Below, one piece after another: positions 41,136 through 50,042 of a stretch of DNA of 64,000 bases (positions within the stretch are counted from its first letter, which is position 1; each line of letters begins with the position of its first letter). The stretch comes from Stenotrophobium rhamnosiphilum (GTDB taxonomy: Bacteria; Pseudomonadota; Gammaproteobacteria; Nevskiales; Nevskiaceae). The position numbers and the translations under genes are program-made. The notes under the pieces are model-generated. The model ran no database searches. It saw nothing but the letters and a program-made list of their open reading frames with translations, and was not told where the DNA came from. Location of the stretch: the NCBI RefSeq assembly GCF_003052265.1, contig NZ_QANS01000003.1, positions 434,001-498,000 of the forward strand, given 5' to 3'.

Positions 41136-43693
41136 GCGCAGGAAACAACATGAGCTTTATTGACCGCCTCGTTGCAGGCATTTCCGACACCCTGATCAAG
41201 CTGCGTCATCCGCTGTCAGTCGTGTTCCTCGCGATGACTGTTTTCTTTGGTTACAGCGCTACGCATGTAAAGCTGGATCCGGGCTTTCTGAAGCTGATCC
41301 CGATCAATCATCCGTACATGAAAACGATGATGGATTATCTGGACATCTCGGGCGCAAACACCTTGTTGGTGAACCTGCGCTGGAAAGGTGAAGGCGATAT
41401 TTACAACAAGCCTTTCATGGATGCGATGCAGAAAGCGACGGATGATGTGTTCTTCATCCCTGGTATCGACCGCACGCAGGTATCGTCGATCTTCACGCCG
41501 AATACTTATTACATCGAAATCACCGAAGACGGATTCAAAGGCGAGCCGGTTGTGCCGTCACGCTTCTCCGCGCAGCCAGAAGAACTGGATCGCGTCCGTC
41601 ACAACGTTGGTTTGTCGGGTCAGGTGGGTTTGATTGTTTCCAACGATGGCAAGTCCGCGCTGATTCGCGCTGACCTGCAAGAAGTTGATACCGGCAATCC
41701 TGAAAAAGCAGAAGTCTTCTATCGCCGCGTGATGGGCAAGCTGGCTGATATTCGTGGCCGCTTTGAGAGCAAGACCAAATACAGCTACAAGATGATCGCG
41801 GATCAAGAGCCATTCAAGGCTGGTGATGTGGTCGCTGAAGGTTATGTCGACTACGGTTGGATGAAGCGTTTCCAAGTGTTCTACGCGCAGCCACCTGATG
41901 GCAGTGATCCAATCGCTGTGAAGGGCGACGCAGTTTCTGTAGAAGCCGCCGCCAACCCGGATTACAACGCGAATCTGGAAGTGAACATCATCGGCTTCGC
42001 ACAGTTGCTCGCCGACGTGATCAGCGGTCTCATCGGCGTGTTCGTGTTTTTTGCACTCGCCTTCGTCATCACGCTGGTGCTGTTGTATCTCTACTCACGT
42101 TCGGTACGCCTCACCATCGCGGCAATGGTTGTCGCGCTGCTGCCGGTGCTGTGGCTCATCGGCATTCTGCCGCTGATTGGTTTCGGCGTTGATCCAATGT
42201 CGATCCTCGTGCCGTTCCTGATCTTCTCCATCGGCGTTTCGCACGCTGTGCAGATGACCAGCGCATGGCGTCAGGAAGTTGCTGCAGGCGCGAGCGCAAT
42301 CGAAGGCGCACGCACCTCGTTCCGCAAATTGTTTGTGCCGGGCGCTGTGGCGCTGCTCACCAATGCGCTGGGCTTCGCCGTGATCATGCTGATTGATATT
42401 CCAATCGTGCATGAACTCGGTATCACGGCCTGTATCGGCGTGTTGCTGATGATCGTCACCAACAAGATGATTCTGCCGATCATCCTGACGCACCTTACGC
42501 TGGAAGAATCCAGCCGCGCGTATTCGACCAAGGCCGGTAGCAAGAACAACTCCAAAATCTGGAAGCTGGTCGCCAAGTGCGCCGAGCCTCAGGTTGCGAA
42601 GAAAGTATTTATCGTTTGCCTTGTATTGCTCGGCGTCAGCACCTGGTTGTCGCGCGGTCTCGTCATCGGTGACTCCGGCACCGGCGCACCTGAGCTGCAT
42701 CACGATGCGCGTTACAACTACGACAATCGTCTGATCAACCAGACTTACGACATCGGCACCGACGTGCTGACAGTCATCGTTGAAGCCAAGGATTTCCAAG
42801 GCGATTCCTGCTTGCAGTACCCAGTGGTCAATGTGATTGATCGTTTGGAACTATATGTGCGCGGTATCGAAGGTGTGCGTTCGGTGACCAGCGTTGCTGG
42901 CATCGGCAAGCTGGTGATCTCCGCATTCAACGAAGGCAATCCACGCTGGCGCGCACTGCCACGTAGCGAAGCCGGTTTGTCGACGGGTTCAAAAGCATTT
43001 GATCCAGGCATGGGCCTCAACAACGAAGGCTGCCGCGCGATCAAGGTGATGATCTTCATGAAGAACCACGATGGCGCCAACATCGCGCACGTCGTGGCTG
43101 AGCTGAAGAAGTTCATCGCAGCGAATCCAGTGAAGGGCGTGAGCCTGCGTCTGGCCAGCGGCAACGTTGGCGTGATGGCTGCAACCAACGAAGCCGTGAG
43201 CGAAGCTGAAGAGCGCATGCTGCTCGCCATCTTCGGTGCATTGGCACTGTTGTGCTTGCTGACCTTCCGCTCCATCACCGCAATGCTCTGCGTGCTGGTG
43301 CCGCTCACCATCGTGTCGATCTTCTGCAACGCACTGATGTCGGTGATGGGCATCGGTCTTAAGGTCGCGACCTTGCCAGTGGTTGCCCTCGGCGTCGGCG
43401 TCGGTGTCGACTACGGCATCTACCTGTTCGAGCGCATTCAGCACGAGATGAAAGACAACGGCCTCAACTTCCGCGATGCGTTTGAAGAAGCCATGCAACA
43501 ACGTGGTACAGCAGCAGTATTCACCGCGATCACGATGGCAATTGGCGTCGGTACGTGGACCTTGTCAGCCCTGAAGTTCCAGGCAGACATGGGCATCTTG
43601 CTGAGCTTCATGTTCCTCGTGAACATGCTCGGCGCCATCTGCCTGCTGCCAGCATTGGGCGCGTACTTCTACGGTGACAAGAAACTCAAGTAA
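41132..43693 (+). CDS. RND/MMPL-family transporter
   Basis: An 853-residue inner-membrane transporter with two repeated halves, each a large periplasmic domain plus a bundle of helices. Helix-rich parts are LLADVISGLIGVFVFFALAFVITLVLLYLY, LTIAAMVVALLPVLWLIGILPLIGFGVDPMSILVPFLIFSIGVSHAVQM, AIFGALALLCLLTFRSITAML and VVALGVGVGVDYGIYLFERI. The GxDYxxYL and SHAVQM elements are typical of the MMPL/HpnN-like sterol-sensing group that moves lipids. A lipid or sterol cargo is inferred from context. ATG at 41132 (ATGA overlap) or 41150. Confidence 0.87.
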   Translation: MSAGNNMSFIDRLVAGISDTLIKLRHPLSVVFLAMTVFFGYSATHVKLDPGFLKLIPINHPYMKTMMDYLDISGANTLLVNLRWKGEGDIYNKPFMDAMQKATDDVFFIPGIDRTQVSSIFTPNTYYIEITEDGFKGEPVVPSRFSAQPEELDRVRHNVGLSGQVGLIVSNDGKSALIRADLQEVDTGNPEKAEVFYRRVMGKLADIRGRFESKTKYSYKMIADQEPFKAGDVVAEGYVDYGWMKRFQVFYAQPPDGSDPIAVKGDAVSVEAAANPDYNANLEVNIIGFAQLLADVISGLIGVFVFFALAFVITLVLLYLYSRSVRLTIAAMVVALLPVLWLIGILPLIGFGVDPMSILVPFLIFSIGVSHAVQMTSAWRQEVAAGASAIEGARTSFRKLFVPGAVALLTNALGFAVIMLIDIPIVHELGITACIGVLLMIVTNKMILPIILTHLTLEESSRAYSTKAGSKNNSKIWKLVAKCAEPQVAKKVFIVCLVLLGVSTWLSRGLVIGDSGTGAPELHHDARYNYDNRLINQTYDIGTDVLTVIVEAKDFQGDSCLQYPVVNVIDRLELYVRGIEGVRSVTSVAGIGKLVISAFNEGNPRWRALPRSEAGLSTGSKAFDPGMGLNNEGCRAIKVMIFMKNHDGANIAHVVAELKKFIAANPVKGVSLRLASGNVGVMAATNEAVSEAEERMLLAIFGALALLCLLTFRSITAMLCVLVPLTIVSIFCNALMSVMGIGLKVATLPVVALGVGVGVDYGIYLFERIQHEMKDNGLNFRDAFEEAMQQRGTAAVFTAITMAIGVGTWTLSALKFQADMGILLSFMFLVNMLGAICLLPALGAYFYGDKKLK

Positions 43694-43793
43694 AGTGGGG
43701 GAAAGCGTAAGCAAAACTTAACGCCGCATATCGATGGCGGGTTTTGGTTACTGCAAGTGGTTGTTGGGGAGTAGTCGGGGAGAGAGAACGAAT

Positions 43794-43820
43794 AAGGCGA
43801 GCCAATGGGCTCGCCTTTTT
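43794..43820 (+). terminator. Rho-independent terminator of the YCF48-RND pair
   Basis: AAGGCGAGCC / GGCTCGCCTT with a 4-base loop and a T-run, 100 bp after the RND stop. Another weak hairpin (CATTCCC / GGGAATG) lies at 43872-43894. Confidence 0.85.
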
Positions 43821-43956
43821 CTATGGCGCGACAGAAACGTAGGGTGCGCCGTGCACACGCTTTTCTCTGTCATTCCCGCGTAAAAGGGAATGCAGTTCTT
43901 CATGGGGTCAAAACTTTGCGTGAATTCTTTTTCTATTCCTAAGTACGGAAATCGAT

Positions 43957-44388
43957 TCAACGATCGCTTTTGTATGCGCCAAGCAACTCGTCGATTACAG
44001 GATCCATTTTGCTTTTGGTGCCAGCCCATTTCGTCAGAGAGAGGCCGCCCTTGCCCTTGAGATGATATTCAGCGTAGGCAACTTGCTTGTAATCCTTTTC
44101 GAGTCGTAATTCTGCGTGGGACAGATAAGGGGAGAAGTCCCAAGATCTTAGTGCTGTATACGTGAGTAGATACTCGCAGTTCTGTGGTTGAGCACTGTCA
44201 AATACTTGGCTAGAAATGCCATGACGATCAAAGCCGTCCCGAATGACTTCGATGAAGTCATTCACTTGGACCTTGGGATTTTCTTTAATGCAGATATGTT
44301 TAATTCCTAGCGATTGATCAACGGGTCTGACAGTTACGGATGTGCAGCCGGCTGTAACGGCAAAGAAAACTAAAGCGAAGCGCTTCAT
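43957..44388 (-). CDS. Sbal_3080-type lipoprotein
   Basis: A 143-residue lipoprotein, signal RFALVFFAVTAGC, mature part starting CTSVTVRPVDQSLGIKHICIKENPKVQVNDFIEVIRDGFDRHGI. The conserved end LRSWDFSPYLSHAELRLEKDYKQVAYAEYHLKGKGGLSLTKWAGTKSKMDPVIDELLGAY is characteristic of the Sbal_3080 family of gammaproteobacteria, whose function is unknown. AAGGAG lies before the ATG at 44388, so the 18 further upstream codons are rejected. It is monocistronic. Confidence 0.85.
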   Translation of the reverse strand: MKRFALVFFAVTAGCTSVTVRPVDQSLGIKHICIKENPKVQVNDFIEVIRDGFDRHGISSQVFDSAQPQNCEYLLTYTALRSWDFSPYLSHAELRLEKDYKQVAYAEYHLKGKGGLSLTKWAGTKSKMDPVIDELLGAYKSDR

Positions 44389-44645
44389 GCAGTCTCCTTC
44401 AAATCCTTTTGAATGCGACGAGGTTCGGGAGAGTGGTAGCAATCGCAGTGCGGGGTGATCAATCCGCCAAATAATACTAACCGTAGAAACCGCCCGAATT
44501 TGCTTAATCTACGGAGTCATCTTATCCCTATTTTTAAGCGTGAATGGCCTCTGCAGTGCAGGTTTAGTTCTCTCAATCACACTCTTTGAATCTGCCGTAA
44601 GCTTCTAGGCAACTACATGCGCTGGACGCCTGCTGGAAATCTTGC

Positions 44646-44918
44646 TTATTGGAGCCAGCCCCCGGCGCGCGCAATGCCGACGATGCCAACCAGAATCCAA
44701 AAGGTGTTGAGCGTGATGTAGGCGCGGTCGCGGCGGAGTGTGGCGCACCACGACAGCAACATGGCGTCGATCGTGTTGAAGACCCACACGAACATGAACG
44801 GACTTTGCGGGCCCATCCAGCTGACGAGGGAGAAGCTGAAGATACGCATGAGCACGCCGATCATTTCTAGCGTTTGCATGTTGGCGAGTACAAAACCGTT
44901 GAGCTTCTTGATGGTCAT
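44646..44918 (-). CDS. Small membrane protein of unknown function
   Basis: A 90-residue protein with two or three hydrophobic helices: TLEMIGVLMRIFSFSLVSWMG, PFMFVWVFNTIDAMLLSWCATL and AYITLNTFWILVGIVGIARAGGW. The W/F-rich helices and short loops suggest an inner-membrane protein of the sort often called hypothetical. The start has only a weak ribosome site. No neighbour gives a hint of function. Confidence 0.65.
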   Translation of the reverse strand: MTIKKLNGFVLANMQTLEMIGVLMRIFSFSLVSWMGPQSPFMFVWVFNTIDAMLLSWCATLRRDRAYITLNTFWILVGIVGIARAGGWLQ

Positions 44919-45361
44919 TTTTGATCTGCGGGCGCGTGTGGCGCGATGAAGTGGGTGTGTGACAAAGTAGGCTAACTACTAAAACAATACACTAATATAA
45001 AACAGTTTCTCTAGGCATTATTACGCGTCGTGGTCTTGCTTGATAGCTAGTGTTTGCCGTCCATGGCGGCACTTCAGTTCTTGTTTATGACCACCGGCCC
45101 GGCCGCGCTTGGCTTAACTCGGAATGACATTGAGTCATTCCTCGCTTGGGCCAAGCGCTGGCCGGTCGTTTGAGACCGCAGACGACGCAGTTAGCGTCGT
45201 CTAAGCGCGGTCTCTCACCCAAATGCAGCAGGCGCCGTGAGTCTGCCTCACGATAAGGTCAAAACATGATGCCGGGATGCCGTTTTGTCTTCGGTTGGTG
45301 ATCCATTTAGAGATCGCGATAGGCCGATGCAGCCTCGTTACTACCCATGGAGAAATTTCAG
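44919..45361. other. Long intergenic region with three hairpins
   Basis: There is no gene in this 443-bp space. Its left part (44960-45060) is A/T-rich and promoter-like. Between 45101 and 45252 it is densely folded (next entry). The last 100 bp lead into the amidohydrolase gene, with GGAG before its ATG. Confidence 0.6.
45101..45252. other. Structured element: nested hairpins of unknown role
   Basis: There are three parts. Stem GGCCGCGCTTGGC pairs with GCCAAGCGCTGGCC (45101-45163), enclosing a perfect hairpin GGAATGAC/GTCATTCC at 45121-45141. Stem GAGACCGC/GCGGTCTC (45172-45214) encloses the perfect AGACGACGC/GCGTCGTCT. Hairpin CGTGAG/CTCACG is at 45236-45252. It could be a compound repeat element or a structured RNA in the leader of the amidohydrolase / CaiB genes. 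Confidence 0.6.
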
Positions 45362-46465
45362 ATGAGCGAAACGCTTGCGACTGAACGACTGGTGTCGGTG
45401 GACTCGCACGTTCATTTCTCTGATGAATGGGTGAAAGAGCGTCTGCGCAAAGAGCTGCATCAGATATGGGACGCAGCGAACGCGAAGGCTGAAAAGTATG
45501 GCGCTGAAGTTTTGCGTGGTGGTCAGCCGCAGCTTCACTTGGAAGATTTCGTTGATCCGGAAGCAGCGAAAGATCCCGGCCATTTCAATCCAGAAGGCAA
45601 GATCAAAGCGATGGATCGCGATGGCGTTTATGCCGAAGTGATTTTTCCTGAACTCGCCGGCGCCAAGATCGTCAGCCCGGACATGATGGGCAGCGATTGG
45701 AAAGAAGTGTTCATGGGCTACAACAACGCCATGGGCGATTTTGCTGCGCATGATCCGGTGCGTTTGATGACGGCGTATCAGTTGCCCTTGTACGACATCG
45801 AATTCGCAGTGAAAGAAGTTGAACGTCTCGCGCGTGACAAAAAAGCACGCTGCGTACAACTCACGCCGTTTCCATCAGACATGGGCCTGCCGGATTTTTA
45901 CGACAAGCGTTACGAGCGCCTGTGGCACACGATTGAAGATGCGAATTTGACGATTCTTAATCATCTCGATTTGCGTGCTTCGCTGTGGGATGTGTTCCGT
46001 CGTGATCCAACGCCGCAGAAAGGTATTTTCACCGCGTTGCCTTGGGCGCCGCTGGCAGAAACAATCTGCATGTGGATTCTTACCGGCACGCTGGAAAAAT
46101 ATCCAAAGATGAAAGTGCTGTTTGTTGAGCCGGGCCTGGGTTGGTTGCCTTGGTTCTTCCAGTCACTGCTCGATCCGCGCATGCACGCGCATTACGAATT
46201 CCCCGGCGTTAAGCGTCCGCCGAGCGAAACGTTCCGCCAGCAATGTGGTGCAACGTTTATGTATGAGCCGCAAGGCCTCAAGCAGTGCTACGACTACTTT
46301 GGTCCGGACTGCTTGTACTGGTCGACAGATTTTCCACATCCCGCAACCTGCTGGCCTAACTCGCGCAAGCAAGTGGTGAGTCAGTTTGCAGAAGCGAATA
46401 TTCCGGAAGCGGATCGCAAGAAAATTACTTCGTTGAATGCGCTGAAAACTTTTGGTTTAGGTTAA
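45362..46465 (+). CDS. ACMSD-family amidohydrolase
   Basis: A 367-residue metal-dependent TIM barrel of the amidohydrolase_2 family. VDSHVHF is the first metal motif, LTILNHLDL gives a histidine, and LYWSTDFPHPATCWPNS carries the Asp/His near the C-terminus. Members decarboxylate or hydrolyse small carboxylic acids; ACMSD and 2-pyrone-4,6-dicarboxylate lactonase are known examples. The ATG at 45362 is preferred to one five codons earlier because GGAG lies 9 bp before it. The CaiB/BaiF gene follows after 57 bp, so a shared pathway is likely. Confidence 0.87.
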   Translation: MSETLATERLVSVDSHVHFSDEWVKERLRKELHQIWDAANAKAEKYGAEVLRGGQPQLHLEDFVDPEAAKDPGHFNPEGKIKAMDRDGVYAEVIFPELAGAKIVSPDMMGSDWKEVFMGYNNAMGDFAAHDPVRLMTAYQLPLYDIEFAVKEVERLARDKKARCVQLTPFPSDMGLPDFYDKRYERLWHTIEDANLTILNHLDLRASLWDVFRRDPTPQKGIFTALPWAPLAETICMWILTGTLEKYPKMKVLFVEPGLGWLPWFFQSLLDPRMHAHYEFPGVKRPPSETFRQQCGATFMYEPQGLKQCYDYFGPDCLYWSTDFPHPATCWPNSRKQVVSQFAEANIPEADRKKITSLNALKTFGLG

Positions 46466-46522
46466 ACAACAAACACGTTATTCCCGTTGTCATAGGGACG
46501 ACAGAAACAACTTGAAGGTGAA

Positions 46523-49072
46523 ATGATGGCTGGTGTACTGAGTGGTCTTAAAGTTCTCGATCTGACCTGGGGCATTGCTGGCCCGATGACGACGATGGTG
46601 CTCGCTGATAGCGGCGCTGACGTCACCAAGATTGAACCGCCCGGCGGCGATCCCTTCCGCAATCAGCTTGGCTATAAGGTCTGGCAGCGCGGCAAAAAGA
46701 GCGCAATTCTTGATCTGAAGAATGCAGCGGACAAAGAAGTGTTTCTTGCGCTCGCTAGCAAGGCCGACATTCTGGTTGAATCGTTTACGCCAGGCACCAC
46801 CGCAAAACTTGGCATTGATCAGGCGACACTCGCCAAGCTCAATCCCCGTTTGATCTATTGCTCCATCACCGGCTACGGGCGTGACAACGCACTGAGCAAT
46901 CGCCCTGCATACGACGCACTTGTGCAGGCACGCACTGGTTTGATGTTTGAACAGCGCGGCTGGGCAGAAGGCGCGCTCAATCACATGAACGGTCAGCCTG
47001 ATCCGTTTCCAGATCTCGAAATTCCGCAGGACTGGGTGCAGGGCGCACCGCGTCCAGGTCCGTTGTTTGTAGCTTCGCATTGGCCGAGCCTCGGCGCGTT
47101 CTTCACTGCATCGCTGGGTATCTCCGCTGCATTGCGTGCACGCGAACTCACCGGCAAAGGTCAGTGGGTTGAGACGTCATTGCTGCAAGGTTCGATGGCT
47201 GGCGCCGCCGGTGTTTGGCAGCGCGCAGAAAAAATCGACGCCGATGGTTTCGATACATGGATTCTCGGCAACCGTTCGCCGAAGGGTCACTTCCAGTGCA
47301 AAGACGGCAACTGGATTCACAACTGGGTTCCTAACCCACGCTTCATTCTGCAAGCATCAGAAGGCGACACGCTCAACGCGACGCCGAACCTCACCGTGCA
47401 GAACGATCCTGATCGCTTTGGCACCGGCCCAGAAGAAATTCTGGTGATGTCGCATTACCAACCCATCCTTGCTGAAGCGATTGCCAAGTTCACTTCGAAA
47501 GAATGGACCGAAGCTGCCGCGGTTGCAGAAATGACGATGCAGCCGATTCGCTCGATTGAAGAATCGCTGGCTGATAACGCATTCATCGAAGATGGTTGCG
47601 TCACGGAAACCAAGGACGCTGAACTCGGCACCATCCGCACCGTCGGCAACGCTTACAACATGAGCCTGACGCAAGGTAAGCCTGGCGCTCCTCCTGTGAA
47701 GGCTGGTGCCAACACTGAAGAAGTGAAGGCAGAAGCCGCGAAGATTATTGCTGAAGCAAAAGCCGGCACCGCCGCGCAGAACGCCAAAGCAGGCAAGAGC
47801 ATTAAAGCTCCGCTCGAAGGCATCACTGTTCTCGATCTGGGTCTGGCGATTGCTGGTCCGTTCGGTACGCAGTTGCTCTCAGACATGGGCGCGACGGTGA
47901 TCAAGGTCAACGGCCTGTTCGACATGTTCTGGCATCGCGTGCACATCGCTTACATGGCGAACCGTGGCAAGAAGAGCATCACGCTCAATCTGAAAGATCC
48001 ACGTGCGATGAAGGTCCTGTTGGATCTCGTCGCCAAGGCCGACATCGTTCAGCACAACATGCGTTATGACGCAGCTGAGCGTTTGAAGATCGACTATGAA
48101 TCTCTGAAACAGCTGAATCCGAAACTGATCTACTGCCACACGCGCGGCTTCGAGCGCGGCGTGCGTCAAGGTTTGCCGGGCAACGACCAGACGGGCGCTT
48201 GCCTCTCCGGCATTCAGTATGAAGATGGCGGCATGGGCCGCGCTGGCGAGCATGGCGAAGTAGGCCGTCCGCTGTGGAGCTTCACCAGCTTCGGCGATAC
48301 GGGTAATGGGTTCCTCTCTGCTGTGGCGATGATCAATGCGGTGTATCACCGCGACAAGACGGGCGAAGGTCAGTTTGTCGATACGTCAATCATCAACGCT
48401 GCGTTGCTCAACACCAGCTACGCAATCGCAACGCCAGAAGGCAAAGGCTTTGATCGTCCGCGCATCGCAGGTGATCAGGTCGGTTACTCCGCTGGCCATC
48501 GCATTTACGAAACCAAAGAAGGCTGGATGTGCTTCGTGTTGGTTGAGCAATCGCATTGGGATGAACTGTTCACCGTGCTGCGCGCACCGCGCCTCACGAT
48601 TGACGAGCACTTCGCTACGTTTGAAGCGCGTCAGAAGAATGATGCCGAGCTGGCCAAGTTTATTGGCACGCGCTTGAAGACGAAGACCGCAGCAGAATGG
48701 TTTGCAGAGTTCGACGCCGCTGGCGTGCCGATGGAAATCGTCGACGAAGAATTCTCCCGCAAGCTGCACGACAACGCCGACTTCCAGAAGAACAAGTGGG
48801 TCACTTCGTATCCGCATCCAGTCGTCGGCAAGCTCGACCAGATTGGTTTGCTAGTGACGCTCTCGGATACCCCCGGCGTGATTCAGGGTCGTCCGTTGCT
48901 CGTTGGCGAACACACCAAGGAAATCATGTCGGGCATGGGTTATTCCGAAGAAGACATGAAGACAATGGAAGAGCAGATGGCGATCGGTTTCGTCGGCATG
49001 CCGCGTATGCCGACGCGTAAGCCGGGCGCGCCGTTGCCGATGTCGCCTTCGGCGGCGCAGACTGACAAGTAG
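46523..49072 (+). CDS. Two-domain CaiB/BaiF CoA-transferase
   Basis: An 849-residue tandem fusion of two class III CoA-transferase domains (about 1-410 and 430-830). Domain 1 has LKVLDLTWGIAGPMTTMVLADSGADVTKIEPP and RPAYDALVQARTGL; domain 2 has ITVLDLGLAIAGPFGTQLLSDMGATVIKVNG and GNDQTGACLSG. The catalytic-region aspartate is present in both. The linker is rich in Ala, Lys and Glu. Such enzymes move CoA between carboxylic acids; fused pairs replace a homodimer. Start codons ATG-ATG at 46523/46526 follow AAGGTGA. Confidence 0.9.
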   Translation: MMAGVLSGLKVLDLTWGIAGPMTTMVLADSGADVTKIEPPGGDPFRNQLGYKVWQRGKKSAILDLKNAADKEVFLALASKADILVESFTPGTTAKLGIDQATLAKLNPRLIYCSITGYGRDNALSNRPAYDALVQARTGLMFEQRGWAEGALNHMNGQPDPFPDLEIPQDWVQGAPRPGPLFVASHWPSLGAFFTASLGISAALRARELTGKGQWVETSLLQGSMAGAAGVWQRAEKIDADGFDTWILGNRSPKGHFQCKDGNWIHNWVPNPRFILQASEGDTLNATPNLTVQNDPDRFGTGPEEILVMSHYQPILAEAIAKFTSKEWTEAAAVAEMTMQPIRSIEESLADNAFIEDGCVTETKDAELGTIRTVGNAYNMSLTQGKPGAPPVKAGANTEEVKAEAAKIIAEAKAGTAAQNAKAGKSIKAPLEGITVLDLGLAIAGPFGTQLLSDMGATVIKVNGLFDMFWHRVHIAYMANRGKKSITLNLKDPRAMKVLLDLVAKADIVQHNMRYDAAERLKIDYESLKQLNPKLIYCHTRGFERGVRQGLPGNDQTGACLSGIQYEDGGMGRAGEHGEVGRPLWSFTSFGDTGNGFLSAVAMINAVYHRDKTGEGQFVDTSIINAALLNTSYAIATPEGKGFDRPRIAGDQVGYSAGHRIYETKEGWMCFVLVEQSHWDELFTVLRAPRLTIDEHFATFEARQKNDAELAKFIGTRLKTKTAAEWFAEFDAAGVPMEIVDEEFSRKLHDNADFQKNKWVTSYPHPVVGKLDQIGLLVTLSDTPGVIQGRPLLVGEHTKEIMSGMGYSEEDMKTMEEQMAIGFVGMPRMPTRKPGAPLPMSPSAAQTDK

Positions 49073-49085
49073 TAGAGGAATGCAA

Positions 49086-49120
49086 CAATAAAAATCCCCG
49101 CTTTGCGGGGATTTTTATTG
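49086..49120. terminator. Bidirectional terminator after the CaiB/BaiF gene
   Basis: CAATAAAAATCCCCGC / GCGGGGATTTTTATTG is a perfect 16-bp stem with a 3-base loop and T/A-runs on both strands. Confidence 0.95.
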
Positions 49121-49125
49121 TTGCT

Positions 49126-49291
49126 TGTCATTCCGAACGCAGTGAGGAATCTTATGTACAGGATGTACGGTATGCCGCGGGCGCAGGTGAGGGCATGGAT
49201 GCCCGAAGTAGAGCAACGCAGGAGCAGTTGCCGAATGCGCAGGAGCGGCCGTAGTTTGAAAGCAAGATCCCTCGCGATGCTCGGGATGACA
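49126..49291. repeat. Long palindrome, family C copy 2, split by element D1
   Basis: The outer arms match copy C1: TGTCATTCCGAACGCAGTGA...GGAATCTT on the left and AAGATCCCTCGCGATGCTCG...GGATGACA on the right. The space between them (about 110 bp) holds element D1 instead of the 28-bp loop of C1. Confidence 0.82.
49154..49248 (+). repeat. Duplicated GGA-hairpin element, copy D1 (candidate RNA)
   Basis: About 95 bp, closely matched by copy D2 at 51293-51389. The plus strand folds into short hairpins with GGA in the loops: GTAC-AGGAT-GTAC, GGGC-ATGGAT-GCCC, GCAAC-GCAGGAGCA-GTTGC and CGC-AGGA-GCG. GGA loops are the binding sites of CsrA/RsmA proteins, and ATGGAT matches the AYGGAY loop of the known TwoAYGGAY RNA motif. 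The repeat is certain; an RNA function is inferred. Confidence 0.75.
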
Positions 49292-49318
49292 GAAGAGCTA
49301 TTCAGAAAGACAGAAGAA

Positions 49319-49975
49319 TTACTTCTTCTTAGCGAGCGTCTGTGTACCCACCATGATCATGTTGATCATCTCAGTGGTGTCGTCAATCAGTTTGGGATGC
49401 AGCGTTGCCGGTAGTTCGACCGCACTGGTCGCCATCGAAAAGACCAGGCGCGTAATCGCTCGAGATACCAGCTCAGCACTATGGATTGGCGTTTTGCTGG
49501 CGGTGGCCAGACGCACCAGATCGATCTGCAACTCCTTTTCGAAGAACTCGAGCTGGCGCTCCACTGCATGTTTGAACGCGGCCGAACCGACGGCGCCTTC
49601 ACGCAGTAACAAATGTAGGTAATGCTGATCGGATTGCAGCTGCTGCAGAAAGGTTTCCACCGAGGTGCGGATGACGCTTTCGCCTTCGGTGATGCGGCTG
49701 CGGGCTTTCCAGATAATGTCGCGTAACGACTCGCCGGCCTGTTCGATCAGGGCAACGGCGAGGTCGTCGATGCTCTTGAATTGTCTATAGAAACTGTTCG
49801 GGGCGATGTTGGCCGCGCGGGCGACTTCACGCAGGGACAGGGTGGCCACGCTGCGGTGCGGGCCGAGCAGTTTGAGGGCGGCGTCGACGACGTCCTGCCG
49901 GGAAATCGCAGGTTTCCGCCCCTGTCCTGGGGGTCTGGATTTCCTAGTGGCAGCGGCTTTTCGAGGCGAGGTCAT
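49319..49975 (-). CDS. TetR-family repressor (FabR/DesT-like)
   Basis: A 218-residue TetR protein. After a basic N-terminus, RQDVVDAALKLLG...TLSLREVARAANIAPNSFYRQFKSIDDLAVALIEQAGES is the helix-turn-helix domain, and the remaining 140 residues form the helical ligand domain. Its nearest pattern is FabR, which controls unsaturated fatty acid synthesis. The position, divergent from a fatty-acid desaturase with 67 bp between them, is that of DesT-type control. The ATG at 49975 is chosen over a frame extended 37 codons, which would run across the desaturase promoter. Confidence 0.88.
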   Translation of the reverse strand: MTSPRKAAATRKSRPPGQGRKPAISRQDVVDAALKLLGPHRSVATLSLREVARAANIAPNSFYRQFKSIDDLAVALIEQAGESLRDIIWKARSRITEGESVIRTSVETFLQQLQSDQHYLHLLLREGAVGSAAFKHAVERQLEFFEKELQIDLVRLATASKTPIHSAELVSRAITRLVFSMATSAVELPATLHPKLIDDTTEMINMIMVGTQTLAKKK

Positions 49976-49997
49976 TAAGGTAAGATACCGAAATAAA

Positions 49998-50009
49998 ATA
50001 CAGTTGTAT
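49998..50009. promoter_or_regulatory. Candidate TetR operator in the desaturase promoter
   Basis: Dyad ATACA-GT-TGTAT in the 67-bp gap between the divergent regulator and desaturase genes, in an A/T-rich promoter-like stretch. It is a short dyad, so its support is mostly position. Confidence 0.45.
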
Positions 50010-50042
50010 ATTAATGGCTTATTAAAATTTGTGAGGGGAATG

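Larger units (their letters stand above)
49073..49318. other. Intergenic region with terminator, palindrome C2 and element D1
   Basis: No gene lies here. In order it holds the terminator of the CaiB gene, the left arm of palindrome C2, the GGA-hairpin element D1, the right arm of C2, and the end of the convergent regulator gene. Confidence 0.6.

Noticed and set aside
49806-50042. 79-codon upstream extension of the desaturase frame
   Set aside because: It crosses the divergent TetR gene and the promoter gap. AGGGGA before 50043 marks the real start.
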